Assembly: GCF_002564025.1 (NCBI RefSeq)
Contig: NZ_PDJH01000001.1
Coordinates: 1,488,001 to 1,552,000, forward strand
Source of the DNA: Flavimobilis soli
GTDB taxonomy: Bacteria; Actinomycetota; Actinomycetes; Actinomycetales; Cellulomonadaceae
Length of the DNA: 64,000 nucleotides
Direction of reading: 5' to 3'
The notes below the pieces were generated by a model, which was not told the origin of the DNA, did not search any database, and saw nothing but the letters and a program-made list of their open reading frames with translations. A program made the translations under genes and the position numbers. Below, one piece after another: positions 63,601-64,000 of the stretch (its first letter is position 1; every line of letters starts with the position of its first letter).

Positions 63601-63661
63601 CCACCGTGACGAGCGCGATGAGCGCTCGGTTCTTGAGGCTGAAGAGGGAGAGGTTGTGCAC
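60614..63661 (-). CDS. RND efflux permease (AcrB/HAE1-like)
   Basis: 1015 aa from the GTG at 63661. Duplicated RND architecture: TM1, large periplasmic-type loop, helices 2-6, then the same again. RND motifs: GRIVDDSIVVIENVERHM (the Asp-Asp proton-relay helix), VFLPIALVGGMAGVLFRPFAFTVAIAM, and a second-half MLIGIVVTNAIVLIDLVKQYRDRG. The N-terminus (FSLKNRALIALVTVVVAVFGGLAFTSLKQELIPSIEVP) is that of actinobacterial/Firmicute HAE1-like single-component exporters. Substrates unknown. 55 bp after the partial tetR-like gene, so probably co-transcribed. Confidence 0.94.
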   Translation of the reverse strand: MHNLSLFSLKNRALIALVTVVVAVFGGLAFTSLKQELIPSIEVPQLAVLTAHPGASVEVVASDVTTPVEKALQTVPGLLGTTSTSSTGMSVVLAEFEFGTETAKVEQKMNQALGRISSFLPENVDPSVLAISLDDFPVIQVAVSSDDPGSLAGRLADVVVPELERLDGVAAASIVGAPGPRISVTPRFEDMAENGVSAQQVATVLAQNGVLVPAGTIDDDGSSMAVQVGQRLSSVEDVATIPVGAVTLEDVADVEMTTDPTTSYSLVDGKEALTLSVTKLPDANTVEVSHAVRDALPGLEEMVAGATFSVLVDQAPFIEESINSLASEGLLGLVMAVIVILAFLRSGRATLVTAVSIPVSLLVAFVGMQAAGYTLNILSLGGLTIAIGRIVDDSIVVIENVERHMRYGKTRRATIVDAVREVAGAITASTVTTVAVFLPIALVGGMAGVLFRPFAFTVAIAMGASLLVALTIVPVLAYWILKWKGHGTSEDETTAADDLSDTAEATGLIQRSYGRLLTWVLSHRWVTVGIAVVVLVGTGALTPLMKTSFLGDMSQNSLGITQAVAPGTALDDQLEQAREVDEALRAVDGVELVAATIGSTESSALLSGGNESISWSLTTDADGDQARIQEDVRAAITAIVPEEDVTISQLAGMGMSSDVEIAVRGAEAADVAAATETIAEAMRPLDEVEQVATSLTTARPTVSVVLDRALLAQMGTSEAQVSQAIAGMITPQQIGAVTIDGSSVSVYLTPTDPPASVDAIRDLAIDPSGVTVDDVAEVKVEDGPVAITTSNGVRNQLVTVTPLTDDLGQTASVVGDTLDTIDLPDGVTAEIGGVTAEQNEAFSQLGLAMLVAILIVYVVMVATFRSLLHPFLLLVSIPFAATGAVLLQVATGVALGVPSLIGVLMLIGIVVTNAIVLIDLVKQYRDRGVPMTEALHRGSVHRVQPILMTAFATILALAPMAIGITGHGGFISQPLAIVVIGGLFSSTLMTLLVLPALYHLVESIGSRGATRTQDV

Positions 63662-63716
63662 GGGGTGCCTGTTCTGTGGTGGGGGCGGTCTGCGTGGTCC
63701 GGTCGGGGTGTGTGGG

Positions 63717-64000
63717 TCAGGCGCTGGTCGGGCGTTCGGCGAAGCCGTGCCGCAGGTGCGTGAACGCCTCGGCGACGAGCGTGCTGAGCTGTGCGCGCAG
63801 CTCTGGGGTCACGGCAGGCGGAACCGGCGCCGGGTCCGCGCCGGTCACGAGACAGCCGAGGCTCTCGACCCCGTCCGCGACGACGACGTGGAGCGCCCCG
63901 GACAGCAGCCCGATGACCGCGCCGACGAAGAGGTGGACGCGCACGCTGCCGAAGCGCTCGCCGAGCGCATCCTTGGCGAGCGCGGCGCGGTAGGCCTGCA
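63717..64000 (-). CDS. probable TetR-family regulator, C-terminal part (runs off the window)
   Basis: 94 codons are visible, with the start beyond the edge. The helical sequence AYRAALAKDALGERFGSVRVHLFVGAVIGLL, followed by LVTGADPAPVPPAVTPELRAQLSTLVAEAF, resembles TetR ligand-binding C-termini. Its position directly upstream of the RND gene on the same strand supports a local regulator. The DNA-binding domain is not in the window, so the call is tentative. Confidence 0.5.
   Translation of the reverse strand, partial: QAYRAALAKDALGERFGSVRVHLFVGAVIGLLSGALHVVVADGVESLGCLVTGADPAPVPPAVTPELRAQLSTLVAEAFTHLRHGFAERPTSA

Noticed and set aside
60425..63763. 1112-codon plus-strand frame opposite the RND gene
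   Set aside because: Same cause: Arg/Asp/Glu-rich antisense reading of a clear RND permease.

Overview
The window is about 73% G+C with actinobacterial codon bias. It carries a dnaK-grpE-dnaJ-hspR operon under HAIR-type operators, DtxR-type iron boxes, an HtaA haem protein, many GTG starts and an LPXTG surface protein. Together these indicate an actinomycete, probably Micrococcales (Cellulomonadaceae, Sanguibacter or Promicromonosporaceae-like). The genus cannot be fixed by reading alone. No rRNA, phage, plasmid or insertion sequence is visible, so this looks like ordinary chromosome with lineage-specific membrane and surface modules.

Layout. 0-8 kb: a YhgE/Pip membrane protein translationally coupled to an MMPL transporter with an ABC-ATPase-like tail, a divergent TetR with palindromic operators, and a second TetR divergent from a small YhgE-like protein. 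8-13.9 kb: a stand-alone LigD-type polymerase flanked by 19-bp repeats, a POT peptide transporter, nhaA with a structured leader, and an old-yellow-enzyme reductase. 14-21.8 kb: zinc-ribbon and SPFH proteins, tRNA-Ser(CGA), hemerythrin, a lysine-rich secreted protein, Sir2, a tyrosine phosphatase, tadA and upp. 21.8-26 kb: a giant sigma/anti-sigma/DUF11 fusion, a degenerate GGDEF protein and a DUF1540 protein. 26-31.4 kb: the HspR-regulated chaperone operon and a four-domain cold-shock protein. 31.5-37 kb: flavin oxidoreductase, P-loop kinase, small secreted protein, ABC exporter, LURP-one protein and a frameshifted hydrolase. 37-44 kb: HtaA protein behind iron boxes, and a thiamine ABC operon (thiB-thiP-thiQ) behind a TPP riboswitch. 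44-51.5 kb: VOC protein, DUF4235, secreted metallopeptidase, a second YhgE system (degenerate ATPase, YhgE, TetR) behind a palindromic operator, and a NERD protein. 51.5-64 kb: LPXTG protein, aldo/keto reductase, thioredoxin-fold YyaL protein, CspA, CDP-alcohol phosphotransferase, YihY, an RND permease and a partial upstream gene that is probably its TetR.

Main themes. (1) Three YhgE/Pip-type loci, each next to a TetR gene. Two carry nucleotide-binding partners with damaged Walker motifs, one fused to an MMPL transporter. (2) Cis-regulation is readable at several places: HAIR boxes, DtxR boxes, a TPP riboswitch, a candidate nhaA riboswitch whose 9-nt arm reaches the ribosome-binding site, and TetR palindromes. 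(3) Unusual architectures: an ECF sigma factor fused through an anti-sigma zinc finger and membrane anchor to an extracellular domain, and a protein with four cold-shock domains plus an RG-rich linker. Most functions are family-level inferences from motifs; no database search was possible.
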